Positions 30,145 through 39,898 of a stretch of 64,000 bases of DNA are shown one piece after another. Under the pieces are notes generated by a model that was not told where the DNA came from, searched no databases, and was given only the letters and a program-made list of their open reading frames with translations. Source of the DNA: Pyropia yezoensis (taxonomy: Eukaryota; Rhodophyta; Bangiophyceae; Bangiales; Bangiaceae); assembly GCA_009829735.1 (NCBI GenBank), contig CM020618.1:831196-895195 (forward strand), in the 5' to 3' direction. Every line of letters starts with the position of its first letter. The stretch's first letter is position 1. Position numbers and translations under genes: made by a program.

Positions 30145-32024
30145 GGGCGGGGGTAGAAGAGGGCACCTTTGGAGGCCGAGGTGGACTGAGGCGGGTGCCG
30201 CCAGTCGACACCGGGCGTGTCGGCGGAACGGGTGGAGAAGCTGGAGCTGCCACGCGCGGCGGCGGTAGGGGCGTACCAGCTGTGGCCGCGCGGCGCAGCG
30301 GCGGCAGGGGCGGACCAGCTGCAGCCGCGCGGTGCGGAGGGGCAGGGGAGGAACAGGTGCTGTGGAGGAAGAAGGGGGGGGGAGCGGGGGGGGGGCGCTA
30401 TGGGTGAGTCCGGAGGGTGGGCGGCAGCACCAGGTATTGCTCGCCACGCTGGCCGTGGCAGGGGCAGTGCGAGTGCAGCTGCTGGGCGGGGCGGTCGCCG
30501 GAGCGGAGCACGTGCAGCTGCTCAGCGCGGCAGCGGCTCTGGCGGAGCAGCGGTTATCGGGGGACGAGGTGCGGGAACGGGGGGGGGGGGGGCATGCTGG
30601 GTGAGAGTGATGGAGTGGGAACGTTTGCGCCGGTCGCCGCTGCGCGAGGTGGCGTTGGAGGTGGGCCCCTGCAGCGGTGGTTCGAGGCGGGAGAGGCGGG
30701 CGGGAGCGGGTAGTGTGGGCTCCGCAGCGGTTGGAGGTCGCCGGCGTGCGCGGGCGGCGGCCGCAGGAGGAGCAGCCGTGCGGGTGGCCACGGCGGCGGC
30801 GGCGGCCTTGGCGGGTGCGGCGGCCCTGCCAGGGGGGCGTGCCCGGCAGGGGGCGGCTGTGCCCGCTCCCCCCTGCATGGCGGCGTCGGCGGGGGGGGGG
30901 CGGCCGCGTGCGCCGCCCGCGACGGGTGGCTGTCGCGGGTGGGCCGCGGCGCCGCCGCCGCCGTGGCGCCGGTGCGCGCCCGCCGCGTCCGCTGCCCCGC
31001 CGCGCTGGCGACCATTTCGGGGGGGGCCTCGGCGGATGATGGGGACCAGCGGGAGGCGTAGCATGCAGAGGTACCGTAGCTGCTGGCGGTGTGGGCTGGT
31101 ATTTTTTCTGCTCTCTCTTTTCGCTTGGGGCCGCTGACACCCCCCGCCCGCCCTCTGAGCCACGCACCAGCGGCCGCACGTACACCGCGGGGCAGACGGT
31201 CCCCCCCTCGGGGGCGGCGACGCCGCCGCCCGGCCAACGCCGCCGCCCGCATCGCGGCTCCAGGCGCCAGGGTGACGCCACCGCCCACGTCGCTGCTCCA
31301 GGCGAGCCAAAAGGGAATGCCCGCCGCGAGCGCCACGCCGCGCAGTGGGGCTTGAGCCAGGACCACGAGCAAGCGGGGTCCTGGCTCGAAACCTTGCTTT
31401 TAGCGACGCTGAGTTTGCATCGCGGGCGCAAGAAAGATTCCTGAGATTGCTGCGCAGCGCAACTTCTTGCAGGGCACAACAAGAGGACAACCCAGGTCGG
31501 CCGTGCTCTTCGGGACGAGCGAAAAATCTCCCGTGACTGATCCTTACTCTTTCTCCTAGTGTCCAATAGAACGGCCCGGATGACTCCGCTGTCACGAGTG
31601 AGAACATATGACTGGTCGCAGTTCCAAACGGAATGCTGGGAGATTTTATTTCCTGCTCTGGGGGCGCCCTGCAGTGGGATACAGACCTGCATCGTCCGTT
31701 GCTTGTGGGTGCAGTGCTTGCTGTGCAGAACAGATCCCAGATGTAACCTTTTCCATTCCCTCTTCAGGGAGCGCTTCACAAGCTCGCAAGTTGTTCTGTC
31801 GATACACAAGGAAACTGAGGGTCGTGCGCTTCCGGCGCAGACAAGCACCATCCATGCGGGCTTGTGCAACTTGCATCTGGAAGCGTAAAGCAAGTTTAGT
31901 CCTCAAAATCGACATTCTTCAAGCACTGAGAGGGGGTTGCAAAATCCTGCGCAAGAGAAAAACACCCGGAATGCAAGAAATCGGTGGTCCCTCTTTAGAC
32001 CCCACTGCGCCGCCGGGTGCCACA
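30145..32024. other. GC-rich unassigned region with hairpin
   Basis: Long open frames exist on both strands (up to 585 codons, minus) but are Pro/Arg/Ala low-complexity and overlap each other, so none is called. A perfect 10-bp inverted repeat GAGCCAGGAC/GTCCTGGCTC (31354-31363 and 31378-31387, 14-base loop) is present. Confidence 0.4.
30240..30365. repeat. Minisatellite-like repeat, about 39 bp
   Basis: ACCAGCTGTGGCCGCGCGG at 30275 and ACCAGCTGCAGCCGCGCGG at 30314 are 39 bp apart, with a poorer third copy at about 30351 (AACAGGTGCTGTGG). Related CAGCTGCT motifs continue to about 30550. Confidence 0.5.
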
Positions 32025-33195
32025 GCGCAGTGCTCGTTGTTGCGGGATCCACCGCAAGCGCGTTTTGACCCCGGAATCGTTGTTGAGACCTTGTTAAGTA
32101 GCCCTCTACACCCCCCTTCACACCCCCGTACAGGCCGGTCGAATATGATTTTTGCCTTTGACCCTTGTTGGATGCATCTATACGTCTCTGGAACATGGGT
32201 TTCGTCGTATGACGAGACGGCCCTCGGCGTGCGTACCAGAAGATGTAAAAAAAAAATAGAGGACGTACCCACCCCGAAGAAATAACAAGGTTTGACAAGC
32301 GTTCACAAGCCCTCTGCCGTGACAGGGAGCGTCTGCATTAAGGCGTCTGGACCTCTACTAAGGAGCAGTACAGCAAGCATGGCCCGGAAGACGGGTCTCT
32401 TAATTGCGCTTTCAACGAGCTTACTGAGCATATTTTTGCGGCGCATCAGGAGTTCGCAGCCTCGCTCATAGTCAGCTTTCAGGCCGCGATATGGAGTGGG
32501 CAAGGAATGTCGGAGGCCAACTCCATACAAGGCCCAACAAGAGGAAGAACACCAGCACCCTCGCATCCCACCCCGCGGCCTGCAACGACCATTGCAATCG
32601 CCGCCAAGCCATGAGGAACGGCGGCAGCCGCCCACTCGCGCAGCTGAGGTGTGCTGGTGGTTGAGCTGGCAGCGGCATCCCCCCCCCCCAAGAACTCTCC
32701 CACCGTGCCCACCGCGGCCGCCCGTACTCCACGCGCGACCCCTTGCCGCCGCCGCGCCCGACCATGCCCAGCCCCCGCCGCCGCCTCCCACCAGCGTGAG
32801 CCTGATGGACCAAGTGATGCGCGCAGTGACGCAGCCATGGGTATGCACGCGGGGGGGGGCTCGCCACGGGTGTTGGCGCCTCTGTGACAAGCCAACGGCG
32901 GCGCGTTGTTCTTCCCGATGAGCATTTCCTCTGGGACTTCTGGACCCAGCAGTAGTACGTCTGAGTGCTGTAGTAATACTTCCGGCGCTCCTAATAGCGA
33001 GCCTACCCCTCTAATAGTATGCACTTCGTGGGAATTCTTTGTCATTAAGTGCGATACTGAGCCCAGGTTTGGGGTCGTTTCACCCCGGGCGAGACGGCGC
33101 CGCGGCGGCCCCTCAACTAGCTTTTACGAGGTCTCAACAACGGTTCCGGGGTCAAAACGCGTTTGCGGTGGATCCCGCAACAACGGGCACTGCGC
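32025..33195. mobile_element. 1.17-kb element with 66-bp terminal inverted repeats
   Basis: Bases 32025-32090 and the reverse complement of 33130-33195 match at 63 of 66 positions (both start GCGCAGTG and end GTTGTTGAGACC). The enclosed sequence has minus-strand frames, including GLKADYERGCELLMRRKNM within 32303-32890, with no recognised transposase. No clear target-site duplication flanks the arms (left ...TGCCACA, right GAGGACA). This may be a non-autonomous DNA transposon, a foldback element, or an inverted duplication. Confidence 0.6.
32303..32890 (-). CDS. Hypothetical ORF inside the inverted-repeat element
   Basis: 195 codons. The N-terminal two-thirds is Gly/Arg/Cys-rich and doubtful. 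The last 60 residues (DYERGCELLMRRKNMLSKLV, AMLAVLLLSRGPDALMQ) look like ordinary helical protein. No family was recognised. It could be the tail of a gene or a chance frame. Confidence 0.25.
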   Translation of the reverse strand: MSQRRQHPWRAPPRVHTHGCVTARITWSIRLTLVGGGGGGWAWSGAAAARGRAWSTGGRGGHGGRVLGGGGCRCQLNHQHTSAARVGGCRRSSWLGGDCNGRCRPRGGMRGCWCSSSCWALYGVGLRHSLPTPYRGLKADYERGCELLMRRKNMLSKLVESAIKRPVFRAMLAVLLLSRGPDALMQTLPVTAEGL

Positions 33196-35882
33196 AGAGG
33201 ACAACGAACGGGACGTGGGCGCGGCTCGTGCGCGATAGTTAGAGCACGTCCACCGTCGTCATACCCGGGCGCCACATTTCTTAACCCGCGACAATTCAGA
33301 ATGCGACGTGTGCCGCGCTGAGTGGCTGCAGCTCGTGGGCATACGCCTTGGACAATCTCAGGGCCGGTGGAGAGCAAGCGACAAAGGACTTGAGCAGAAA
33401 CGGGGGCTACTGCGCGTTTCCCGGAGTCGCGATGTCCCGAACGCGAAAGTTGGCTTCGCCCAACAATGTGCGCGAACGGTCCTGCCGATTTCGCCGCGTC
33501 ACGTTGCGTTTCGCGGAATGGATGCCCGCAGGGCCAAGTTCCATGGTCCGAGTGTCGCAAAATGGAGCGGTCATGCATCGATCGTCGAATGAATCGCCCG
33601 CGGTCGTCGCTGAATCGGCTGCAATCTGTGTGAAAGAGAGCAATTATGGGCGCGATCGTGGTAATTCACAGTTGGTGGATCGATCGAGTGTGCCACGTGT
33701 ACCCGACTACAGCCGCAATATGTGCCCATATTGGGACAAGAATTCGTGTTTGTGGCCTCTTGCGGCCTGATGAGACGCCCGGCGTGCCCGTGCGTGCGTC
33801 ATCTGACGAAGACACGCTCGACCTGGGCAGCCTGATTGCGTTGGAGCACTCTCGGGCCGCTCACGTGGCGACGAGATCGCGGGTGTGATGGGGAGACGTT
33901 TGTTTGGCTGTTCGGCTGCTTGGTGGCATCGGGCTTCGCGCGTCAAAGGAAAGGTCGCGTCAGTGCCTGTGTGCGTCCCAGGAATGGGAGACGGGAATGC
34001 GGTGGCGGGTGTGCTGGCCGGCTGACCCACCACAGGACACCGAGCTGGGAAAGGTGGGGATCAATGTGATTGGGCTACAGTCACGTGGCAGCACCACGTC
34101 GATTCACTGCGCACTGCCACTTGCAGCATCCCCATGAAGCACGGCTCGTACACTGCTACTTGGGCCTCGAAGCACTTGTATGCGTGACCCGAGCGTCCTG
34201 TCCACAGTGGGGTGAGCAAGCTGTAAACGGGGGAGGTGGCCTTGGTGGGCTGGCAATGAGTGTGGAAGGGGGTGGCGGACTTGCTTGTCGTTCTCTTTTA
34301 TCGAAAGGTGCCCGTAGCGCACCAGTGGTGAGGGGTTTTTTGTGCACGCGAACCACCTGGCGTGCGCTGGTTACGGCAGACGGAGCAGCTTGGGATGCAA
34401 TTCGTATACGTCTTCGTGTGCGAGGTAAGCACTGTCCACCGCGAGGGGGGGGGGGCTTCGGGGCCTTGGGGGGGCTCGTAAGGGAGGGGTTACCTGTTCA
34501 CGATTCGCTCCAGCAAGAGCCTTTGCGGGCGGGCCGTGCCCCTTTCTCCTGGCGCGGAGTTGTCAAGCCTGTGTCGGGTGGTGGAAGGGCGAATGGTGGC
34601 AGCGGGTAGGAGGGTACACGGGCGACACGGGCACGGTGGGCCGCCCCGACGCCGGTCGGGGTCGGCCTCTGGGCCCCCTTCGCCGGCTTCCTGGCCGACT
34701 GGGACGCGACCCCCGTCGGGCGCATCGTGTGTCGCCTATGAGGCATGGCCGTCCGCCGACGCGCAGCTGCGCCCCCACGCATCCATGAGGCACTTCGGCG
34801 TTTCGCGCCCAAGCACCGTCGCCCCGACGCGGCCACACCTCCTGCCTGCCTCGTCTGTGTGCCTCGTTCTGCGCAATCTCGGTTGGGCACTCCGCGGAGC
34901 GTGGGCTTTCAAAGCTTCTTGCGCGGCCGCCGAACGCGGGACCGCCTTCTATGCGCCTCTCCGGCGACCTCAGCACCGGTCAAGCCCGCGCGTGCGCCCG
35001 GCCGGCGTCCTACGCCACTGTCTATCAACGCCGTGTCACCTCTGGGGTCAGTTTCTGGCTTGGCAGCATGTTTCTGGCCAGTGTTGTGCAGTCGCCTGGG
35101 AGCTACCGCTCTTCGGCGGCCACAGAGGCCGCGAGAGCGCGGCGGTCTTGACACTGCTTCTCGCGTGCGGAGTCTCGGGCGAGGAGGTTTTTTTTGTGGT
35201 CAGAGCGCGCCCGTGGGCGTGTGCACGTCGGCGGCGTTGCGGCGTTGCCTCTTTCGCCCTACTTTTCGCCCTCCGCCGCCAGTGGGATATTTTTTTAGGG
35301 TGTATCGGGCGAGGAGTTCGCAGCCGGCTCGCAGTGTCATGGGTGGGGCAGGCGGTGCGTGCCGCCTTTTTCTTGGCGGCGATGGATGCGCCCTTTGCAG
35401 GTGCAGCTGGTAGCGAGCCCCCGCAGGGGGGTCAGGGAGGAGCCAGTCGGAGGCACGGACAAGGGGACCCCCACGCCTTCGCAAAGCGCAACTCCGCTGC
35501 GGGAAGTGTCTGCGGCCGGCTCGGCGGCGGGGGACCCGGCGGCTGGGCAGTTCCCCCCACCACCGAGCAGCACACGTCTAACTCTACAGTTCACTCTACC
35601 GCCAACGCGCCCTTCCGGGCAGTGGCCGGCCGCGGGGTGTGCGTCGGTCGCAGTGCTGCTGGGCGGGGATCGCCCTCCGCCTCCCAAAAGGTCCGTAGGG
35701 CCACCGCCGCTGCCGCCCTCTCCGCCACGCTCCGTGGCCACCGCCTCGTCATGCGCGGCCGGCGTGGGGCGTGCAGCGACCGCTGCGGTTCGTAGCCGTG
35801 GACCCGTTCAAGGTGCTGGAGGGGAGCACGAGGAACTAGCGGATGGTGCGGGTGGCGCACGCTGCAGCAGCGGCTGCAGCTT
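33196..35882. other. Unassigned region upstream of Harbinger copy 2
   Basis: Mixed composition. A 419-codon plus-strand frame (34536-35795) is open but lacks any domain and overlaps several other long frames, so it is not called. Harbinger elements usually carry a second, Myb-like gene; I looked for one here and did not find its Trp pattern. Confidence 0.4.
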
Positions 35883-37331
35883 TCAGGATAGGGAGTGATG
35901 GAGCTGGGACCGCGTCCGCGGCAGGTGACGGCTGCTGCTGCGGCGGCCACTGGCTTGAACTTGATGTGCAGGGGGGGGATCGCGGCAATGGCCGACAACT
36001 TCTGCTCGCGCGCTCCTCACAAGCGACTTGTGTTGGAGCATAAAGTACGCGTCTGCTGCCTCAAGCAAGCAGAAAAAAAAAAAAAATGCACGCCTACAAG
36101 TACGGAGCAAAGTAGGTCTTGCGCTCTTTCCAGATGTGCGCCGCAAGGTCATAGCAAAGAGCTTGGTGGTCCAACGTGCTCGTCGCCGCAGCCCTGGCCA
36201 CCAAGAGCGCGCAAAACACCCCTCAGGCGGCGCACTCGCGGGAATAATGGCAACAGGAGGGTGCCCATGGGACTCAAGAACCCCAATGGGCAGGCGACGT
36301 TGTCCGCCGAGTGCCTCTCCGGCAGCAGCCTCCCCAGCTCCTGCGAGACCACCAGCTGGGCCACCAGCCCCAGTGGCAGTAACAGCAGCGCCAGCAGCAG
36401 CCACATCACCAATTGGGCATCCATCCCCAGTGGCGGCACCAGCACCGCCAGCAGTACCACGCTCTCCGTCAGCGCCGCACCCAGGAACAGCCATACCACC
36501 AGTTGGGCCGACATTCCCAGCAGCAGCACTGCCTGCCCCCACTGCAATACTAGGTGTCCCGAGTGGAACGGCGGCGGGGACACCACCCGCAGCTGCAATG
36601 CGCCTTCGCCAAAGAAGCCCGTCCCGACGCTCACGAACTACCACATGGTGCAAAATTGCGATCGCTCTGCCCGTCGCAGTAAGTCGGGTCACAGTTGAGA
36701 AACGGGCTGGGTACAAAGCAATGTGGAAGCGGTTCGTCATCACAGCAAAGACACGTTTTACGTCCTTCCGCAGCGCTTCCTGTACCCGGTTATACGTCCG
36801 CTGTTGTGGCGTGGTCGCCGTCCCGTAGGGCCGAGCAAACACAGCGTATTGGGGGTAAATGCCGTCGGCCAGGTAGTACAGAAATCTGCGCGACCGCCTG
36901 TTGACGACGTACTCAAACCGGTCCGGAGGCCACGTCCCGCTCATGATGCTGTGGTACAGAGGCGACTGACGGAGCACGTTCAGGTCGTTGCTGCTCCCAG
37001 CACACCCAATGAAGAAATGCCAAATGTAATGGTCCCCGTCACAGACAGTCTCCATGGTCACTGACCGCCTGCCTTTGTAGTCCTGGTACTGGCGGGCCTG
37101 GCCCCGCGGAAGCTGCCGCCAGGGCCAATGTGAGCATTCGATTGCCAGTGCACCCAGGCATGCCACGCTGCGCGTTACGATGAAGAATGTGGGCCAGCTC
37201 CGCGTCGTTCGGGGGTCGCAGATACATGAGCGTGTACTCGTGTGTGGGAGATTGGGCCGGAATTCGGTACCAATACTTTGAAGATTCGGGTCAAGTGGAC
37301 CTGACCGGAAGTCGAAATTCACCCGACCCAC
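35883..37331 (-). pseudogene. PIF/Harbinger-type transposase, catalytic domain with altered active site
   Basis: Minus strand. An N-terminal piece in another frame (MYLRPPNDAELAHILHRNAQ, from 37227) joins by one frameshift (about 37150) to the catalytic domain: LAIECSHWPW, QYQDYKGRRSVTMETVCDGD, HFFIGCAGSSNDLNVL, LADGIYPQYAVF, EALRKDVKRVFAVM and ILHHVVVRERRD. The order is diagnostic of the nuclease of Harbinger-type transposases. The three catalytic acids are usually D, D and E. Here the first is E (in IECSHW, 37137-37139), the second D is kept (SSNDLN, 36984-36986), and the third is K (DVKRVF, 36756-36758). After about residue 240 the frame runs into a Gly/Ala-rich tail overlapping a short-repeat stretch (36340-36560). 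It is most likely inactive. Confidence 0.8.
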
Positions 37332-37389
37332 GATGGTGAAACTTCTGACTTCTGGACGGAAATTCGACTAGGACTTCCGACATACTAGA

Positions 37390-37779
37390 GCAGGGTAATG
37401 CTGCTGGTATTTGTTTCTTGGGATTTTTGCACGGGAGCCAGACGGATTTCTACGCTTTGAGTTCTTTGCATGTGGAGTGATATGATTGGTTTGTTTGAGG
37501 GTTCATTTTCTGAGTGTTTTGAGGGGTTGCGTGAGCGTGTGAGGAGGGTTGATAAGGAGGGACAGCAAGGCGGGGAGGGCCCACCTTGGCTGGCCAAGCA
37601 AGAAAACACCGTCTGGCTCCGACACATCTTGTTCGTGCCTTGGTGAGTGGACCCGCTCACCACACGCAAGTTCCGTGTTCGGCTGTGTGGAGGTGCTTGC
37701 TTCCGGTGTCCCAAGTTGGGATATCGGCAATACTCCTCTTCCTTCCCTGACTCGGGGTTGGTGCTTGGGAGTACTGCTA
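37390..37779 (+). repeat. 5' LTR of element D (left boundary approximate)
   Basis: The right end ...TGCTACA at 37779 is fixed by the primer site two bases later. The matching start expected for these families (TGTAGCA) is not found; TGCTGCTGG at about 37400 is the best candidate. No second LTR is available to test it. Confidence 0.45.
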
Positions 37780-37781
37780 CA

Positions 37782-37798
37782 GTTGGTGGATCAGCGGG
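37782..37798 (+). other. Primer-binding site of element D
   Basis: TGGTGGATCAGCGGGGG, differing from the family A/B site in its eighth base (T for G) and again after position 12. It implies a tRNA ending ...GCTGATCCACCA. Confidence 0.75.
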
Positions 37799-38098
37799 GG
37801 AGAGGATATCGACTTTGGTACCTCCCTTGACCGGAGACGGGACCAAGTTGGCCCCTCTCCCCCTTCGGCACCGAGACTTCCGGTGACACGATCGACTCGC
37901 CTACGTTCCGAGCGTTCGCTGGGCGACGAGGTTGGCCACCGTGAGACTTGGTGGGAGACCCGGAGTTTCGGGAAACCTCACCGCCTTCCTTGAGGCAGGT
38001 GGAGGGGTGGAACGTGCTCTAGGAACTCCCTAGCTGACGATCCCCGACTCTGGACACCGTTTGGTCGTTTTGGTTGACTCCACGTGACTCTTGTGGAG

Positions 38099-39862
38099 AT
38101 GGCTGGTGAGGGAGACCCCCCCATTGCGCCGAGTGTACCTGGGGAGGGGGAGCGTAGTCCTCCCCCGACGGGCGGAGTACCACCCAGGCCGGGCAGTGCG
38201 GATGTGGTGGGTCCAGAGGTTGGACCCCGACGGCGGTCGGCCAGGTTCCTTCCCAGGCCGTCACCGGAAGAGACGGGCGGAGTTCGCCCTTCTCCGGTGG
38301 GAGCGCCGAGCCAGCGTCAGGCTCCGGCAACCTCTTCGGGGAGTGACGACACTCACTTCGGCATGGGACCGCCGACCGGCAGAGGTGACGGGACAGGGAG
38401 TTCTGTACCCCGGGTTGGTGGGTCCGCGCCACGACTGGTGCCGGAAGGACCGGGTGGGAGCTCGAGTCAAGCTCCACCTGGATCATCCGGTATCGTGGAT
38501 AACTCGGTGATGACTGCCATCGCACAAGTCGTGCGAGAGGAGGTGGGGAAGGCGTTGAAGGGGAGCACCCCTCCGCCTGAGCAGGCCTCGAGGCGTCAGA
38601 AGCGACGGGAGATTCGACGTACTCTCCGTCGTGAGGTGGACTCGGAGTCTGAGTCCTCTGCAAGTGGCAAGTCGGGTGAAGAAGATCTTACTCGACATGG
38701 TCGTGTGACTCACACGGACCGTCTTGGGACTAGAGTCGTCCCAGGAAAGATCGTGGTGAATAATCCATTGTTCAAGGATGTCTTCGACTGTGAGACATAT
38801 GGGTTGGTCAACAAGTCGTTGACCTACTCAAATAGCCAGGCCCGTACCCTGGGCCGGCGCAAGAAACACGTTGCGCAATCCTTCGGGGTCCGTTCAGAAT
38901 GGGACGGGACTCCACCCCTGAAGGTCTTCCAGTTTTTGCGGAAGTTCGCAAAAGCCTGCGATGACAATGATGTCTCTGAAGCTGAAGCGTTTTTCATGCT
39001 TCAGGACTTCACCAAGGAGCCACTCCGCTCCGAGGTGATGAACGTCATGCCAAGTCGGCATGGTGGGAATCCGGGTGAGGTGACCTCCTACCTGGAGTTG
39101 GTTAATTGGATCCTTCGTCTTCACGCAGACGAGGCTTCCTTGGCTGTGCAGGTTGAAGAGTTCAACCGCGCCACCCAGAGTAAGGGTGAAGAGGAACGGG
39201 AGTTCGCTGAACGACTCCGTCAGCTGAACGTCCTCTGTGGATTCCTATATCCCCAAGGAGTCATTAAGGGACGCTTTGTGGAGGGTGTCCACCGAGCAGC
39301 TCGAGCGACTGTGCGAGAGCGTAATACTCCGACCATGACTCTGGCGGAGTTGGCACGCATCGCCCAGACTAAGGGTGATGAGTACCGCTGGCTCGTGTCT
39401 GAGCAGCGGAAGGAACGAGAGAAAGAAGTTAAGGGAATGGAAGCAAGTCGCTTCCGCAGAACTGCAAGGATGCCTTCCTACACGCGGACGTACCCTGCAG
39501 TACCTTCGTCCTCAACTCGAGAGACGGAAGGTATGGTGGCCGCCATCCCTGATAAGTCACAGGGAAAAGCGGGGCCATCGGCGTCGATGAGTGATCGGCC
39601 GTGTTGGCAGTGTTCCAAGTCGGGACACTGGGCAGCCCAATGCCCCACTCTGGACGTTCGTTTGAGAGCCCTGTTGGCTCGTATTGGGAAGCTCGGTATT
39701 CCGAGGACTGATTCGGATACCCGGCCACACACCACACGTGTGACGGCCATGACTCAACCTAAGTCAGAGGATGAGTCCACGCTTGAGAAGGGGGAAACCT
39801 CTTCCCCCAGCTCAAGTGGCAAGGATACTCCATCATCCGAGTCGGATGAGGGAAACGCCTAG
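38099..39862 (+). CDS. gag: Gag polyprotein of element D
   Basis: 587 residues from the ATG at 38099 (a GTG five codons upstream is in frame but is not preferred) to TAG at 39860-39862. Residues 1-150 are Gly/Pro/Ser-rich. A helix with MTAIAQVVREEVGKALKG follows, then Arg/Lys-rich sequence. A capsid-like core (FFMLQDFTKEPLRSEVMNVM, then RLQNVLCGFL-type helices) spans about 270-450. A CX2CX4HX4C zinc knuckle CWQCSKSGHWAAQC lies at 39602-39643. It should package element RNA in virus-like particles. The last codons GGA AAC GCC TAG contain the slip site that gives access to pol. Confidence 0.88.
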   Translation: MAGEGDPPIAPSVPGEGERSPPPTGGVPPRPGSADVVGPEVGPRRRSARFLPRPSPEETGGVRPSPVGAPSQRQAPATSSGSDDTHFGMGPPTGRGDGTGSSVPRVGGSAPRLVPEGPGGSSSQAPPGSSGIVDNSVMTAIAQVVREEVGKALKGSTPPPEQASRRQKRREIRRTLRREVDSESESSASGKSGEEDLTRHGRVTHTDRLGTRVVPGKIVVNNPLFKDVFDCETYGLVNKSLTYSNSQARTLGRRKKHVAQSFGVRSEWDGTPPLKVFQFLRKFAKACDDNDVSEAEAFFMLQDFTKEPLRSEVMNVMPSRHGGNPGEVTSYLELVNWILRLHADEASLAVQVEEFNRATQSKGEEEREFAERLRQLNVLCGFLYPQGVIKGRFVEGVHRAARATVRERNTPTMTLAELARIAQTKGDEYRWLVSEQRKEREKEVKGMEASRFRRTARMPSYTRTYPAVPSSSTRETEGMVAAIPDKSQGKAGPSASMSDRPCWQCSKSGHWAAQCPTLDVRLRALLARIGKLGIPRTDSDTRPHTTRVTAMTQPKSEDESTLEKGETSSPSSSGKDTPSSESDEGNA

Positions 39863-39898
39863 CCGCTGGGACTAAGACTGACCCAAAGGCTCCAGCGG
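39850..39898 (+). promoter_or_regulatory. -1 ribosomal frameshift signal (slippery heptamer plus stem)
   Basis: G-GGA-AAC at 39850-39856 is a canonical X-XXY-YYZ heptamer in the gag frame. After a 6-base spacer that includes the gag stop, CCGCTGG (39863-39869) pairs perfectly with CCAGCGG (39892-39898). Slipping back one base reads GGG AAA CGC CTA GCC and enters the open pol frame. Spacing and stem position fit known -1 frameshift elements. Confidence 0.85.

Noticed and set aside
30136..31893. 585-codon minus-strand ORF
   Set aside because: Pro/Arg/Ala low complexity, several other long frames over the same DNA, and no recognisable domain; such frames are expected in very GC-rich sequence.
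34536..35795. 419-codon plus-strand ORF upstream of the Harbinger copy, considered as its Myb-like partner gene
   Set aside because: No regularly spaced Trp residues or other Myb-like pattern, and competing frames overlap it.
38084..38098. Gag start of element D at 38084
   Set aside because: That codon is GTG; the first ATG in frame is at 38099. The same reasoning moved family A gag starts six bases inward and the non-LTR ORF1 start to 49954.
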